From positions 62,001-126,000 of the forward strand of contig NZ_FQTV01000008.1 in the NCBI RefSeq assembly GCF_900128905.1: a DNA stretch of 64,000 bases, in the 5' to 3' direction. The position numbers were made by a program, and so were the translations under genes. The number at the start of each line of letters is the position of its first letter. Positions within the stretch are counted from its first letter, which is position 1. This document shows, one piece after another, positions 52,738 to 63,083 of the stretch. The notes beneath the pieces were generated by a model. It searched no databases and was not told where the DNA came from. It saw nothing but the letters and a program-made list of their open reading frames with translations. Origin of the DNA: Bacteroides luti (GTDB taxonomy: Bacteria > Bacteroidota > Bacteroidia > Bacteroidales > Bacteroidaceae).

Positions 52738-54279
52738 ATGTCTGATTCACGACTACATAAGAGCCTTCTAAATGCAAAAATTGGATTATTTTTTTATTTT
52801 CTAACTTTAATCTTCTCTTTCTTTTCCCGAAAAATATTTTTGGATTGTTTAGGAGCCGACTTTATTGGGCTCACAGGTACACTACAGAATATTCTCGGAA
52901 TTCTAAATCTTGCAGAACTAGGAATCGGAACATGTATTAGCTTTTTTTTATTTAAGCCAATACAAGAAAGAAATAAGGATAAAATAATGGAAATAATGTC
53001 TATTTTTGGTTACTTATACCGAAAAATAGGCATAATTATTGGCATAGGTGGAGTTATCGCTAGTATTTCTTTCCCATTTATTTTTAGAAATACCATATTC
53101 AACATGGGTATTATCTATTTTACATTTGCATCTTATCTAGGCTCTTCTTTAATAGGATACTTTATTAATTACAGAGAAATATTACTTAGCGCCGATCAAA
53201 AAAACTATGTAGTATCAGCTTACTTTCAAACAGCTGGCATAATTAAAACCATTGTACAAATAGCATTGGCATATACTTATAAAAATTTATATCTATGGGT
53301 CGCTATCGAATTTCTATTTGGAATAATAGCATGTGTTATCTTAAACTGGAAAATTGATAAAGAATACCCTTGGCTAAAAACCAATAAAAATGAAGGGAAA
53401 ATATTATTAAAAAAACATCCTGAAATACTAATTAATACCAAACAGGTTTTTGTACATCAAATTAAAGATTTCCTACTGAGTAAGAGCGATGAAATAATGA
53501 TTTTCGCTTTTGTATCACTAAAAATGGTAGCTTTCTATGGCAATTACGCCATGATAATAAATAAATTGATTACTATGATAAATACAACACTTGATGGTGT
53601 TAATGCCGGAGTTGGGAATTTAGTGGCAGAAGGGAATAAAAAAAACACAATAAAAGTATTCTGGGAGTTAATGTCTATTCGTTATTTTATCGCGGGAACT
53701 GTAGTTTTCTCACTTTTCCAATTAATGGATCCCTTCGTAACATTGTGGCTAGGGGAAAAATATCAATTAGATCATATAATTTTAATTCTTTTGCTAGTAA
53801 ATTTATTTATAATGCAAACTCGTGGAGCTGTTGATATTTTCAATCACGCTCACGGTTTATATGCCGATACCTGGTCTGCATGGGCTGAAGGTATTATAAA
53901 TATAACTGTTACAGTAGCAGCAGCAACTCAGTGGGGAATTTGGGGAATCTTGCTTGGAAAAATCATTAGTATTTGCTTTATAATTGTATTGTGGAAACCT
54001 TATTATCTATTCACTAAGGGATTAAAAGTTCCAGTAAAAGTCTATTGGGCTGGAACTATTAGATATTATATAACATTTATAACATCATTTACAGTTATGA
54101 CCATTGCTGCTAAATTCCTTCCTTTTCATCCAAAAGAAAGTATTCAGCAGTTTTTACTATATGGTGCCTGCACAGTTATTCCATTTACTTTATTCTATTT
54201 TATAATACTTTTAGTCTCAACACCAGGAATGATGGATGCTATAAAAAGAGTCCCTATATTTTATAAAATATTTAAATAA
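52738..54279 (+). CDS. wzx: Polysaccharide repeat-unit flippase (Wzx)
   Basis: 513 aa, about 12-14 transmembrane helices, MOP superfamily. The start RLHKSLLNAKIGLFFYFLTL and LGADFIGLTGTLQNILGILN are typical of Bacteroidetes Wzx proteins. It moves undecaprenyl-linked repeat units across the inner membrane. It is the only flippase in the window, while the polymerase and initiating transferase lie on the other side of the cassette at 47.0-51.7 kb. Confidence 0.87.
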   Translation: MSDSRLHKSLLNAKIGLFFYFLTLIFSFFSRKIFLDCLGADFIGLTGTLQNILGILNLAELGIGTCISFFLFKPIQERNKDKIMEIMSIFGYLYRKIGIIIGIGGVIASISFPFIFRNTIFNMGIIYFTFASYLGSSLIGYFINYREILLSADQKNYVVSAYFQTAGIIKTIVQIALAYTYKNLYLWVAIEFLFGIIACVILNWKIDKEYPWLKTNKNEGKILLKKHPEILINTKQVFVHQIKDFLLSKSDEIMIFAFVSLKMVAFYGNYAMIINKLITMINTTLDGVNAGVGNLVAEGNKKNTIKVFWELMSIRYFIAGTVVFSLFQLMDPFVTLWLGEKYQLDHIILILLLVNLFIMQTRGAVDIFNHAHGLYADTWSAWAEGIINITVTVAAATQWGIWGILLGKIISICFIIVLWKPYYLFTKGLKVPVKVYWAGTIRYYITFITSFTVMTIAAKFLPFHPKESIQQFLLYGACTVIPFTLFYFIILLVSTPGMMDAIKRVPIFYKIFK

Positions 54280-54286
54280 TAAATAT

Positions 54287-55357
54287 ATGTGCAGTAATAT
54301 GCAAAGAATAAACTTCATAGATTTCATAAAAGGAATTTGTATGATCTTAGTAATATGGGGACATTGCATTGAATATTGTGATCCAATATCTTATCAAAAT
54401 AATAATTACTATTCTAACCCTCTATTCGAAATAATATATAGTTTTCATATGCCATTATTTATGTTATTAAGTGGATATTTCTTTGCTAATAATTTCTCAA
54501 GATCTTTCTATTCAATTTTAAGAAGACGATTTATCCAATTAGTCATTCCATGCCTTACATGGGGAATTATTGGGCTTTTTTTTATATATATCAACTCCTT
54601 TTTATCTGACGATACACTCCCATCGATAAAATATGTTCCATATGCATATATAAATATTATTAAAAATTTTTGGTTTATATGGGCTATTTTTTTGAGTCTA
54701 ATTTTTTCATTCATTAGCTGCAAATTAATAAAAAATAAAATTTGGGCTTTCTGTTTATCTTTTCTTATCTTACTATTGCTCCCAGATAATTCCATCTTTA
54801 CATCCTTATTTAAATATATGTATCCATTTTATTGGTTAGGATATCTATTAAATAACCAAAAATATTTATTTCTAAAAAGAAGAAAATATATAATATTAAC
54901 CACTTTTCCTCTTTTTATTATTTTATTTCTCTTTTGGGAAATAAAATACTATATATATATCACAGGTATGGCTTTTTACAAACTATCTCTGCCTAATTTA
55001 ACGCTCTACCCAATAAAGTTTAATGAGCAAATAAAAATTGTTTTTTTTAGATATTTTATTGGCGCAACGGGTAGTTTATCAATATTTTATATTTTAAAGC
55101 ATCTTGATAATATTAACAATAGGCTATTTTATTTAATTCAAAATATTGGAAAAAGAACATTAGGCATTTATATAATTCAAAGTATACTTTTGGAATACAA
55201 GTTAATCGCATTCAATTTTAATAGTAATAATATAATACTATATAATTTTGTTAGTACCTTAATAACAGCATTAATTTTAATTATATTTGCAACCGGTTTG
55301 ATAATAATAATGGAAAAAAATAAATCCTTAAATTTTCTTCTATTAGGTAATAGATAA
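54287..55357 (+). CDS. Acyltransferase 3 family membrane protein
   Basis: 356 aa; the start could be ATG 54287 or 54299. INFIDFIKGICMILVIWGHC carries the family His, and SFHMPLFMLLSGYFFANNF the second motif; about 10 transmembrane helices. It likely transfers an acetyl or other acyl group onto the polysaccharide. Very AT-rich coding sequence, like its neighbours. Confidence 0.82.
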   Translation: MCSNMQRINFIDFIKGICMILVIWGHCIEYCDPISYQNNNYYSNPLFEIIYSFHMPLFMLLSGYFFANNFSRSFYSILRRRFIQLVIPCLTWGIIGLFFIYINSFLSDDTLPSIKYVPYAYINIIKNFWFIWAIFLSLIFSFISCKLIKNKIWAFCLSFLILLLLPDNSIFTSLFKYMYPFYWLGYLLNNQKYLFLKRRKYIILTTFPLFIILFLFWEIKYYIYITGMAFYKLSLPNLTLYPIKFNEQIKIVFFRYFIGATGSLSIFYILKHLDNINNRLFYLIQNIGKRTLGIYIIQSILLEYKLIAFNFNSNNIILYNFVSTLITALILIIFATGLIIIMEKNKSLNFLLLGNR

Positions 55358-55387
55358 CCTAAATAATTACGAAACTAAAATACAAAT

Positions 55388-56209
55388 ATGAAGAAACTGT
55401 CTATTATAACAATCAATTATAACAACTGCAACGGATTAAAAAAAACAATTGAAAGCATAGTAAATCAAACTTATTCTGACTACGAATATATAATTATTGA
55501 CGGAGGATCAACTGATGGTAGTGTAGAAATTATCAAAGAATATGCTGATAAAATAGATTATTGGGTTTCGGAACCTGATAAAGGTATTTATAATGCTATG
55601 AATAAAGGTATACTAAAATCTACAGGAGAATATTGTAATTTTATGAATTCTGGGGATTCTTATCATCAAACAGATGTATTAGAGAACGTATTACAATTTT
55701 GTAATGCTGATATTGTTGCAGGAAAATATATAAAGGGAAATATGGACTATCCTTTCGGACATCGCTTCGATTCAATCACAATGCTCGATTTTGTTAAAGG
55801 CACTATACCACATCCAGCTTCTTTTATTAAAAGGAGCCTATTTGAGGATAATCTCTACGATGAAAACTATAAAGTTATTTCAGACTGGAAATTTTTTATC
55901 GATGTACTAATTTTCAAGAATTGTTCTTTTAGAAATATAGAAATAATTGTTACTGATTTTGATGATTCGGGCATCAGTTCTACAAATACAGAACTCAGTA
56001 TATTTGAACGAGAAAAAGTTCTAAAAGGGATTCTTTTAGAGAGAATTTACGTTGATTACATAAGATTTGCTAAAGCAGATTCTCCTCTTTTAGAGCTCAC
56101 CCCTATTCTAAACAAAACTGATGGTTTTAATAGATTTATCTATAGTCTTGTTGCATTTTTAATTAGAATATATTCAGTAATAAGAAAAATAACTCACAAT
56201 CCTTTATAA
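55388..56209 (+). CDS. Glycosyltransferase family 2 (WcaE-like)
   Basis: 273 aa. KLSIITINYNNCNGLKKTIE, YIIIDGGSTDGSVEII, YWVSEPDKGIYNAMNKGI and FMNSGDSYH are the signature series of the colanic-acid WcaE-type branch, with NSGD replacing the usual DxD. HPASFIKRSLF follows. A cytoplasmic transferase for the same polymer. Its 3' end overlaps the convergent gene by 6 bp. Confidence 0.88.
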   Translation: MKKLSIITINYNNCNGLKKTIESIVNQTYSDYEYIIIDGGSTDGSVEIIKEYADKIDYWVSEPDKGIYNAMNKGILKSTGEYCNFMNSGDSYHQTDVLENVLQFCNADIVAGKYIKGNMDYPFGHRFDSITMLDFVKGTIPHPASFIKRSLFEDNLYDENYKVISDWKFFIDVLIFKNCSFRNIEIIVTDFDDSGISSTNTELSIFEREKVLKGILLERIYVDYIRFAKADSPLLELTPILNKTDGFNRFIYSLVAFLIRIYSVIRKITHNPL

Positions 56210-57370
56210 ATTAGAAAAAAAAGATAACGCATATTTTTCTTTACTAAACAACTTAGAACGTTCTTTTGCATGTGTAGACATTTTCAATCTTCTATCCTCA
56301 TCTATATATAATTCTAAAATAGCTGTGGCCAAATTCGAGACTAAGTCAGAGTCTTTTTCAACAATAATTGCACACTCTTCATCTACAGCATCTGGTATTC
56401 CACCAGATTTTGTCACTACAAGAGGCAACCCTATGGTCATATTCTCAATACAGGACAAAGGAAAAGCATCTTCACAGATTGAAGGGATAACACCCATATT
56501 ACAAAGACTCAATATAGAAGGTATTTTTCCATAAGATTGAAAACCAGTAAAAATAACTTTTTCAGGTATTGATAAAGCTAATTTATGCATTTCTGATATA
56601 AACTCACTTTCATCATTGTTACCATTTCCACCTCCTACAATCAGAAGTTTTATTTTTTCATAATCAGATAATAATAAGAATGCCTCAATCAATTCTTTAA
56701 TTCCCTTTATAGGTTCAATTCTGCCAGCATAAACAACAACAAAATCATCATCTTTTAATCCGAAATTACTTCTATTAATTTCTAAAAGAGACGGATTTCT
56801 AAACTTTTCAATATCAATACCATTATACACTATCTGAACTTTATCAGTAGGCATAATTGTATCCACTTTAGATTTAATATAATTAGAGACCGTAAATATT
56901 TTCGCACATTTATCTAGTATTTTCTTTGCATCTTTTGCTTCTTTATCTAATGTATCGTTATGTAAATGAAGTACAACTTTTGCGTTCGTACATAAAGATA
57001 ATGGCAAAATAAATCCCGGGCGATTTTCAACAACAACCACATCAAATTGCAAACAAGATATTTCCTTTCTTATTGCAACAGCAAAATAATCTAAAAAAGA
57101 ATTATAATAGTAATTATAATTAAAATAACTATACAATTTCCTTTTTAATCTATATATAACAGATTGTTGATTAAATAAATGAAATCTGGTTTTTTTAAAA
57201 TTAGAAAAGTTAAAGTCAGATAGTTTATTATCATCGATACCGTAAACTATTATTTCATGGTTAAGAAAACATTCATTGTATTCAAGTATGTAATCTATTA
57301 ACGTTTCAACGGCTCCTCCTTTTACTGAAGGAACAGGGAGTATTCCTGGAGTTACAACAGCTATTTTCAT
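56204..57370 (-). CDS. Glycosyltransferase family 4
   Basis: 388 aa, GT-B fold. VTPGILPVPSVKGGAVETLI is the N-terminal glycine-rich loop; VYAGRIEPIKGIKELIEAF and EDAFPLSCIENMTIGLPLVV (the EX7E-type motif) lie in the C-terminal domain. It retains the anomeric configuration of the donor sugar. The only minus-strand gene of the right block; its -7 element TATATTTG lies on the minus strand at 57390-57397. Confidence 0.88.
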   Translation of the reverse strand: MKIAVVTPGILPVPSVKGGAVETLIDYILEYNECFLNHEIIVYGIDDNKLSDFNFSNFKKTRFHLFNQQSVIYRLKRKLYSYFNYNYYYNSFLDYFAVAIRKEISCLQFDVVVVENRPGFILPLSLCTNAKVVLHLHNDTLDKEAKDAKKILDKCAKIFTVSNYIKSKVDTIMPTDKVQIVYNGIDIEKFRNPSLLEINRSNFGLKDDDFVVVYAGRIEPIKGIKELIEAFLLLSDYEKIKLLIVGGGNGNNDESEFISEMHKLALSIPEKVIFTGFQSYGKIPSILSLCNMGVIPSICEDAFPLSCIENMTIGLPLVVTKSGGIPDAVDEECAIIVEKDSDLVSNLATAILELYIDEDRRLKMSTHAKERSKLFSKEKYALSFFSNL

Positions 57371-57740
57371 TTTTAATTATTATTTAAAACAAATATAAAA
57401 CAAAAAAAAATGGAACAGCCAATTTTGATTAAAAATTAAGTCTAGATAAAAAGGCTATCTTACTTATGGCAAAAAAACAAAAACAATACAAAAATGCCAC
57501 ATCAAAGACAAATTACGCACATCGAAAACAGTGCTTCAGTATACTTTTCTGTCACTAAAGCAACTTCAAAACAATAAGTTTTATTTGAATATATAAAATT
57601 TGTTATAAACTTCAATAAAGCTTCAAAAACACATCTTCTTAAAATAAAAAACATTTAAAGAATCTACAAAATAATCCCCATATAAAAAAAATACAAAAAA
57701 AAGTATATCTTTGTATAACACAAAAAAACACGGATAATTA
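57371..57740. promoter_or_regulatory. Divergent promoter region between two glycosyltransferase genes
   Basis: 370 bp, very AT-rich, no gene seen. Minus-strand -7 TATATTTG at 57390-57397; plus-strand -7 TATCTTTG at 57706-57713, 27 bp before the ATG at 57741. Neither has a clear TTTG at standard spacing. Confidence 0.5.
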
Positions 57741-58880
57741 ATGAAAATCGCATATATATATACAGCTTTAACAACCGTTGGAGGGGCAGATAGAGTAATT
57801 ACAGAAAAGGCTAACTATTTCGCTGAATGTTTTGGATATGATGTATATATTATAACCGATTCGCAAGGTAAAGAGGTTCCTAAATTTGCATTATCTCCTA
57901 AGATACATCTTATCAACCTCGACATTATGTTTGGGCAACAATACAATCATTCTTTTTTTGTAAGAGGCTTTATTTATTTTAAATTGATGAGAAAATATAA
58001 AAAAGAGCTACAGAAACAATTAATGAAAATACGACCCGATTTTACAATTTCCACACTTGGGAGGGATATCGATTTTATAACATCAATTAATGATGGCAGT
58101 AAGAAAATTGCGGAAGCACATACTACAAGAAAAAATGTCCGCAACTTCGAGTCAATGATGAAAAGAAATATTATTTATAAATTTGTAGGGAAAATCTGGA
58201 GAGCAAAGTTAGAAAAAACAGTTAAGAAGTTTGATTCTCTTGTTGTGTTGACAAATGATGATGCATTAGAATGGTCAAAAGTAAGAAACTCTATTTTAAT
58301 ACCCAATTCGTTGCCTTTTTATCCACAAATAACAAGTAATAACACTAACAAAAAAGTAATAAGTGTAGGGCGATTTGAAATAGAAAAAGGACATGACCGG
58401 CTAATCGATGTTTGGAGTGAAGTGGTAAAAAAAAATTCGGATTGGATATTGGAAATTTATGGAGAAGGCACATTAAAAAAGAGCCTTATCAATATTGCTA
58501 AAGAAAAAGGACTGTCTGATTCTATTTTATTTAAACCATCATCTCCAAATATCTCTAAAGAATATATTGAGAGCTCTTTTTGTATAATGACGTCTCGCTA
58601 TGAAGGATTTGGTATGGTATTAATAGAAGCAATGGCATGTGGACTTCCTTGCATAGCTTATGACTGCCCTAGCGGACCACGCAACATTATAAGAGAGGGG
58701 ATAGACGGATTTTTAGTGACAGATGGAGATACACAACAAATGGCTGAGAAAATATGCTTCCTTATAGAACATGAAAATATTAGAAAAGAAATGGGACAAG
58801 CTGGGTACTCTAATGTAAAGAAGTATAAAGCCGATGAAATTATGAAAAAATGGGAACAACTTTTTGTTTCTTTAAAATAA
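57741..58880 (+). CDS. Glycosyltransferase family 4 (first of three related)
   Basis: 379 aa, GT-B fold. IYTALTTVGGADRVITEKAN is the N-terminal loop; VISVGRFEIEKGHDRLIDVW, IYGEGTLKKSLINIA and SRYEGFGMVLIEAMACGLPC (EX7E) are the donor-binding motifs. It shares with the proteins at 60775 and 61934 the segments ANYFAECFGYDV, SPKIHL and INDGSKKI, so the three are paralogues. The product is probably a repeat-unit sugar linkage. Confidence 0.9.
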   Translation: MKIAYIYTALTTVGGADRVITEKANYFAECFGYDVYIITDSQGKEVPKFALSPKIHLINLDIMFGQQYNHSFFVRGFIYFKLMRKYKKELQKQLMKIRPDFTISTLGRDIDFITSINDGSKKIAEAHTTRKNVRNFESMMKRNIIYKFVGKIWRAKLEKTVKKFDSLVVLTNDDALEWSKVRNSILIPNSLPFYPQITSNNTNKKVISVGRFEIEKGHDRLIDVWSEVVKKNSDWILEIYGEGTLKKSLINIAKEKGLSDSILFKPSSPNISKEYIESSFCIMTSRYEGFGMVLIEAMACGLPCIAYDCPSGPRNIIREGIDGFLVTDGDTQQMAEKICFLIEHENIRKEMGQAGYSNVKKYKADEIMKKWEQLFVSLK

Positions 58881-58886
58881 GAAAAC

Positions 58887-59627
58887 ATGGATACAATCAG
58901 GTATATCTATCGTTACTTTCGGAATAGTATTTTAAGAATATTAGCCTTGATATGTGGACGGAAGCATAAATTATCTACGAATGTTATTATTGTTGCTCCA
59001 CATCCCGATGATGAAGCCTTAGGATGTGGAGGATTAATCTCTCATCTTACTAAAAGTGGATGTACTATATCACTAATTATGTTAACAGGTGGAGAGAATT
59101 GCACTAGTGCTAAATCAATAGAAAAAGAAACATTAAAGGTAACTAGACGTGACTTAACAAATAAATCGGCAATTATTTTAGGTATAAAAGAAGAAAATAT
59201 ATATTTCCTAAACTTTATAGATGGCAATGTTTGCAGCAAAGATCCAGAAATTACAAGACTTAAAGACATATTAAATAGAATAAATGCCGATGCTATTTAT
59301 GTTCCTCATTTGATGGATGGTTGGAATGATCATGTACAAGCCCATCTAATAATAAAACATATAATAAAAGATACATCTACAAAACTATATGCCTATTGTG
59401 TATGGTTCTGGTATACAATGCCTTTTAAAGATACCATAAAGCTTCCATGGAAAAATGTACGCTATTTTTCAATGAACAAAGAAGAACATAAAGCGAAGGT
59501 TCAATCTGTAAATATCTATATGAAAGCTATTTCTCCTGATGGTATTTACTACTCAGGCGAATTACCTAAAATTCTTCTTACAAGTTGTTTATGGAAACAA
59601 GAAATATATTTTCGCATTTATAATTAG
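58887..59627 (+). CDS. PIG-L family deacetylase
   Basis: 246 aa. VIIVAPHPDDEALGCGGLI carries the zinc-binding HPDDE motif, and LMDGWNDHVQAHLI the third ligand (H-x-x-H). The family removes N-acetyl groups from GlcNAc-type sugars on lipids or small molecules. Placed among glycosyltransferases, it may deacetylate a lipid-linked sugar or a nucleotide-sugar intermediate, giving a free amino group in the polymer. Confidence 0.88.
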   Translation: MDTIRYIYRYFRNSILRILALICGRKHKLSTNVIIVAPHPDDEALGCGGLISHLTKSGCTISLIMLTGGENCTSAKSIEKETLKVTRRDLTNKSAIILGIKEENIYFLNFIDGNVCSKDPEITRLKDILNRINADAIYVPHLMDGWNDHVQAHLIIKHIIKDTSTKLYAYCVWFWYTMPFKDTIKLPWKNVRYFSMNKEEHKAKVQSVNIYMKAISPDGIYYSGELPKILLTSCLWKQEIYFRIYN

Positions 59628-59650
59628 ATCGCTAACTTATATACATAAAA

Positions 59651-60778
59651 ATGAAAATCCTATTCCTTGTATTTCATGGTTTTTCCGAAGTTAGTGGAAT
59701 AAGTAAAAAAATATTCAATCAGGTGAAAGGTTTACGTGATGCGGGACATTATGTAGACTTATGTCACTATGATGTGTTAACTAATGGACACCGCTGCAGA
59801 ATGATTAACAATAAAATTCTGGAAGATTTTGGTAGTGGGAAACTAGCTTCATTAAAAAAGAGAATCTGCTACAATGCTATCTACGACTATATTATAAAAC
59901 AAGATATAAAATTGGTGTATATGCGTTCCGATCACAACGCAAATCCTTTTACTATTCATTTTTTGCAGAAATTAAAAAGACAAGGAATAAAAGTAATAAT
60001 GGAAATCCCTACTTATCCCTATGATCAGGAATATAAAGGTTTTTCATACAAGGAACAAATAGAATTAAAAATGGATCAACTTTTTTGCCGTTCATTAGCA
60101 AAACAATTATTCCGAATAAGTACATTTTCTGATTATGATTCTATATTTGGAGCGCAAACAATAAAAATATCAAATGGAATAGATTTCAGTACAATACCAT
60201 TAAAACAAACTTTGCGTAAACAACCGTCTCCTTTCAATCTTATTGGAGTAGCTGAGGTACATTACTGGCACGGATTTGACCGTGTAATGACCGGCATTGG
60301 AGAATATTATAAACAGAATAATAACAGAAAGATATTTTTTCACATAGTAGGTGGAGTTGGAGAAGATTCAGAAATGCCTGTTTTTAAAGAAATAATCAAA
60401 AAATACGGTATAGAAAAACATATTATTTTTCACGGCCAATTATTTGGTAAAACCCTTGATGATGTTTTTGAAGAAGCTGATTTCGGCATTGCTAGTTTAG
60501 GACGCCACAGAAGTGGTATTATTAATATAAAAACTTTAAAAAATAGAGAATATGCGGCCAGAGGTATTCCATTTATCTATTCTGAAATAGATACTGATTT
60601 TGAAAGTATGCCTTATGTATTAAAAGCACCTGCTGATGAATCCCCGATAGATATAAACCGGGTTTTGAATTTTTATGATAATTGCAAATTATCTCCAGTA
60701 GAAATAAGAGATTCTGTTAAGGATCTATCATGGGAGATGCAAATGAAAAAAATAACTGATTTATGCAGGGATATATGA
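59651..60778 (+). CDS. Glycosyltransferase, GT-B fold (family 4-like)
   Basis: 375 aa. ILFLVFHGFSEVSGISKKIF at the N terminus, a Rossmann-type second half with FHIVGGVGEDSEMPVFKEII and FEEADFGIASLGRHRSG, then NIKTLKNREYAARGIPFIYS in place of the EX7E motif, which makes it more divergent than its neighbours. It probably belongs to the same polysaccharide pathway. Its stop codon overlaps the next start (ATGA at 60775). Confidence 0.8.
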   Translation: MKILFLVFHGFSEVSGISKKIFNQVKGLRDAGHYVDLCHYDVLTNGHRCRMINNKILEDFGSGKLASLKKRICYNAIYDYIIKQDIKLVYMRSDHNANPFTIHFLQKLKRQGIKVIMEIPTYPYDQEYKGFSYKEQIELKMDQLFCRSLAKQLFRISTFSDYDSIFGAQTIKISNGIDFSTIPLKQTLRKQPSPFNLIGVAEVHYWHGFDRVMTGIGEYYKQNNNRKIFFHIVGGVGEDSEMPVFKEIIKKYGIEKHIIFHGQLFGKTLDDVFEEADFGIASLGRHRSGIINIKTLKNREYAARGIPFIYSEIDTDFESMPYVLKAPADESPIDINRVLNFYDNCKLSPVEIRDSVKDLSWEMQMKKITDLCRDI

Positions 60779-61944
60779 TTAAACAAGATTCAACCATAAG
60801 AAAAATAGCTTATTGTATTCCTTCTCTTTATATTTCAGGAGGTATGGAGAGGGTGCTGACTATAAAGGCTAATTACTTTGCAGAAGTATTAGGATACGAT
60901 ATTACGATCATTTTAACTGATGGAGGTTCAAAACCACCATACTACAAATTGTCTCCAAAAATTAAAGTCGTTCAACTTGATATAAATTTTGAAGAGTTGT
61001 GGCATCTTCCTTTTGCAAAAAAGGCACTTAAATATCTAAAAAAGCAGCATGAATATAAAAGAAAACTAACACGTTGCTTAATGGAATTAAAACCGGATAT
61101 TACCGTATCAATGTTGCGAAGGGAAATAAATTTCATTAACCAAATTCAGGATGGAAGCATCAAAATTGGAGAAATACACATAAACAAAGATAATTTCAGG
61201 GATTTACAGGGAAGAGAAAACAGTAGAATAAAAAAACTTATTTCAGATATCTGGATGAAACAATTGATCAGAAATCTGAATAAATTAAAATTATTTATAT
61301 GTTTGACTAATGAAGACAAGGCTAAATGGAGTGAATTAAACAATGTCATTGTTATGCCGAATCCTCTTGCATTCAATGCAGATAAATTATCCAATTGTTC
61401 TTCAAAAAAGGTTATTGCCGTAGGTCGATATGTTCCTCAAAAGGGTTTTGATTTGCTTATAAAGGCCTGGAGCATTGTCTCTAGGAAGCATCCGGATTGG
61501 GAACTTCAGATTTATGGAGATGGTAATAACGAGTCTTATATAAATTTGGTAAAAGAATATCAGATAGAAAAAAGTTGTATTTTAAATGGTCCGGACTCTA
61601 ACATTAAAGAACGATATATTGAAAGTTCAATATTTGTTCTAAGTTCCCGTTTTGAAGGATTTGGAATGGTAATAGTTGAAGCGATGACCTGTGGCGTTCC
61701 GGCTGTGTCTTTTACATGTCCCTGCGGTCCAAAAGATATTATTAAAGATAGAGAAGATGGGCTACTTGTAGAAAATGGTAACATTGAAGAATTGGCTGAA
61801 AAAATTATTTATCTGATAGAAAATGAAGAAATTAGAAAAACTATGGGTAAAAAAGCCAGTAAAAGTATAGAGCGATTCAGAATGGATAATCTTGGAGATC
61901 AATGGAATAATATATTTGATAAATTAATTATGAATGGCAACTAA
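60775..61944 (+). CDS. Glycosyltransferase family 4 (second of three related)
   Basis: 389 aa from ATG 60775, in an ATGA overlap with the preceding stop; an upstream ATG at 60763 is possible. IPSLYISGGMERVLTIKANY, VIAVGRYVPQKGFDLLIKAW and SRFEGFGMVIVEAMTCGVPA are the GT4 motifs. It is close in sequence to the next protein (MRREINFIN, IQDGS and DNLGDQWNNIFD-type matches). Tandem duplication followed by divergence is likely. Confidence 0.9.
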   Translation: MIKQDSTIRKIAYCIPSLYISGGMERVLTIKANYFAEVLGYDITIILTDGGSKPPYYKLSPKIKVVQLDINFEELWHLPFAKKALKYLKKQHEYKRKLTRCLMELKPDITVSMLRREINFINQIQDGSIKIGEIHINKDNFRDLQGRENSRIKKLISDIWMKQLIRNLNKLKLFICLTNEDKAKWSELNNVIVMPNPLAFNADKLSNCSSKKVIAVGRYVPQKGFDLLIKAWSIVSRKHPDWELQIYGDGNNESYINLVKEYQIEKSCILNGPDSNIKERYIESSIFVLSSRFEGFGMVIVEAMTCGVPAVSFTCPCGPKDIIKDREDGLLVENGNIEELAEKIIYLIENEEIRKTMGKKASKSIERFRMDNLGDQWNNIFDKLIMNGN

Positions 61945-63082
61945 AATTGTTTATATAATAGGAGGAATATGGAATGGTTCCGGAATGGAACGGGTTCTCA
62001 CTATGAAAGCCAATTATATGGCTGATGTAGCCGGTTATGATGTACATGTTCTTTTAACAGAAGATGGAGAAGGGCCATCGTATTTCCCATTGTCAGAAAA
62101 GATACATTTACATAATGTACATGTAAATTTTGATATACTCTACACTCTACCTATTTACAAAAGAGTATTTGCTTATTTGTGGAAACAGCGACTATATAAA
62201 CAACGCCTGACTGATTTTTTAATTAAACTAAAGCCTGATATAACAGTCACAGCTATGCGTCGTGAAATCAATTTTATTAATGATATCCAGGATGGAAGTA
62301 AAAAAGTTGGTGAAATACATTTTACACGAATTGGGTATAGAGAAGTTAACTTCAAATTTTTGCCAAATTTCGTAAATAAAGGAATCAGTCGCTTATGGAT
62401 AAACAACTTACTGAAAGAAGTTAAACGGTTATCAGCTTTTGTTGTATTGAGCGAAGAAGATAAACTTAATTGGCCTAAATTGAAAAACATACAAGTTATA
62501 TACAATCCAATTTCAATCAATACAAATATTTATTCCTACTGCCATTCTAAAAAAGTTATAGCAGTGGGGCGCTATACTTATCAGAAAGGGTTTGATTTAT
62601 TAACGGATGCATGGAAAATAGTTACAGAAAAGCACCCTGATTGGGTCTTAAATATTTATGGAGGCGGAGATGCTGATCAATATAGAGAATTGGCTATTAA
62701 AAAAGGAATAAGTAAAACATTTATCTGCAATGGTCCAACACATAACATTATAGATAAATATCTGGAGAGTTCTATTTTTGTTTTAAGTTCACGGTATGAA
62801 GGTTTTGGTCTTGTAATAGCTGAAGCTATGGCTTGCGGCTTGCCCATAGTTTCATTTGCATGCCCATGTGGCCCTCAGGATATAATCAGTAATGAAGAGG
62901 ATGGTTTTCTCGTAGAAAATGGGAATATAAGTTTATTGGCAAAAAAAATCGTTTATTTGATAGAAAATGAAAATAAAAGAGTCGAAATGGGGCGGAAAGC
63001 TATAGAATCTGTCAATCGCTTTAAAATGGAAAATATAGGCACGCAATGGGTGAAATTATTTGAATCAGTTATAAAAGAATAA
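61934..63082 (+). CDS. Glycosyltransferase family 4 (third of three related)
   Basis: 382 aa, overlapping the previous gene by 11 bp. IIGGIWNGSGMERVLTMKAN, VIAVGRYTYQKGFDLLTDAW, IYGGGDADQYRELA and SRYEGFGLVIAEAMACGLPI are GT4 motifs. Near-identical spacing of motifs with the upstream protein supports a tandem duplicate. The linkage formed is unknown. Confidence 0.9.
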   Translation: MATKIVYIIGGIWNGSGMERVLTMKANYMADVAGYDVHVLLTEDGEGPSYFPLSEKIHLHNVHVNFDILYTLPIYKRVFAYLWKQRLYKQRLTDFLIKLKPDITVTAMRREINFINDIQDGSKKVGEIHFTRIGYREVNFKFLPNFVNKGISRLWINNLLKEVKRLSAFVVLSEEDKLNWPKLKNIQVIYNPISINTNIYSYCHSKKVIAVGRYTYQKGFDLLTDAWKIVTEKHPDWVLNIYGGGDADQYRELAIKKGISKTFICNGPTHNIIDKYLESSIFVLSSRYEGFGLVIAEAMACGLPIVSFACPCGPQDIISNEEDGFLVENGNISLLAKKIVYLIENENKRVEMGRKAIESVNRFKMENIGTQWVKLFESVIKE

Positions 63083-63083
63083 T

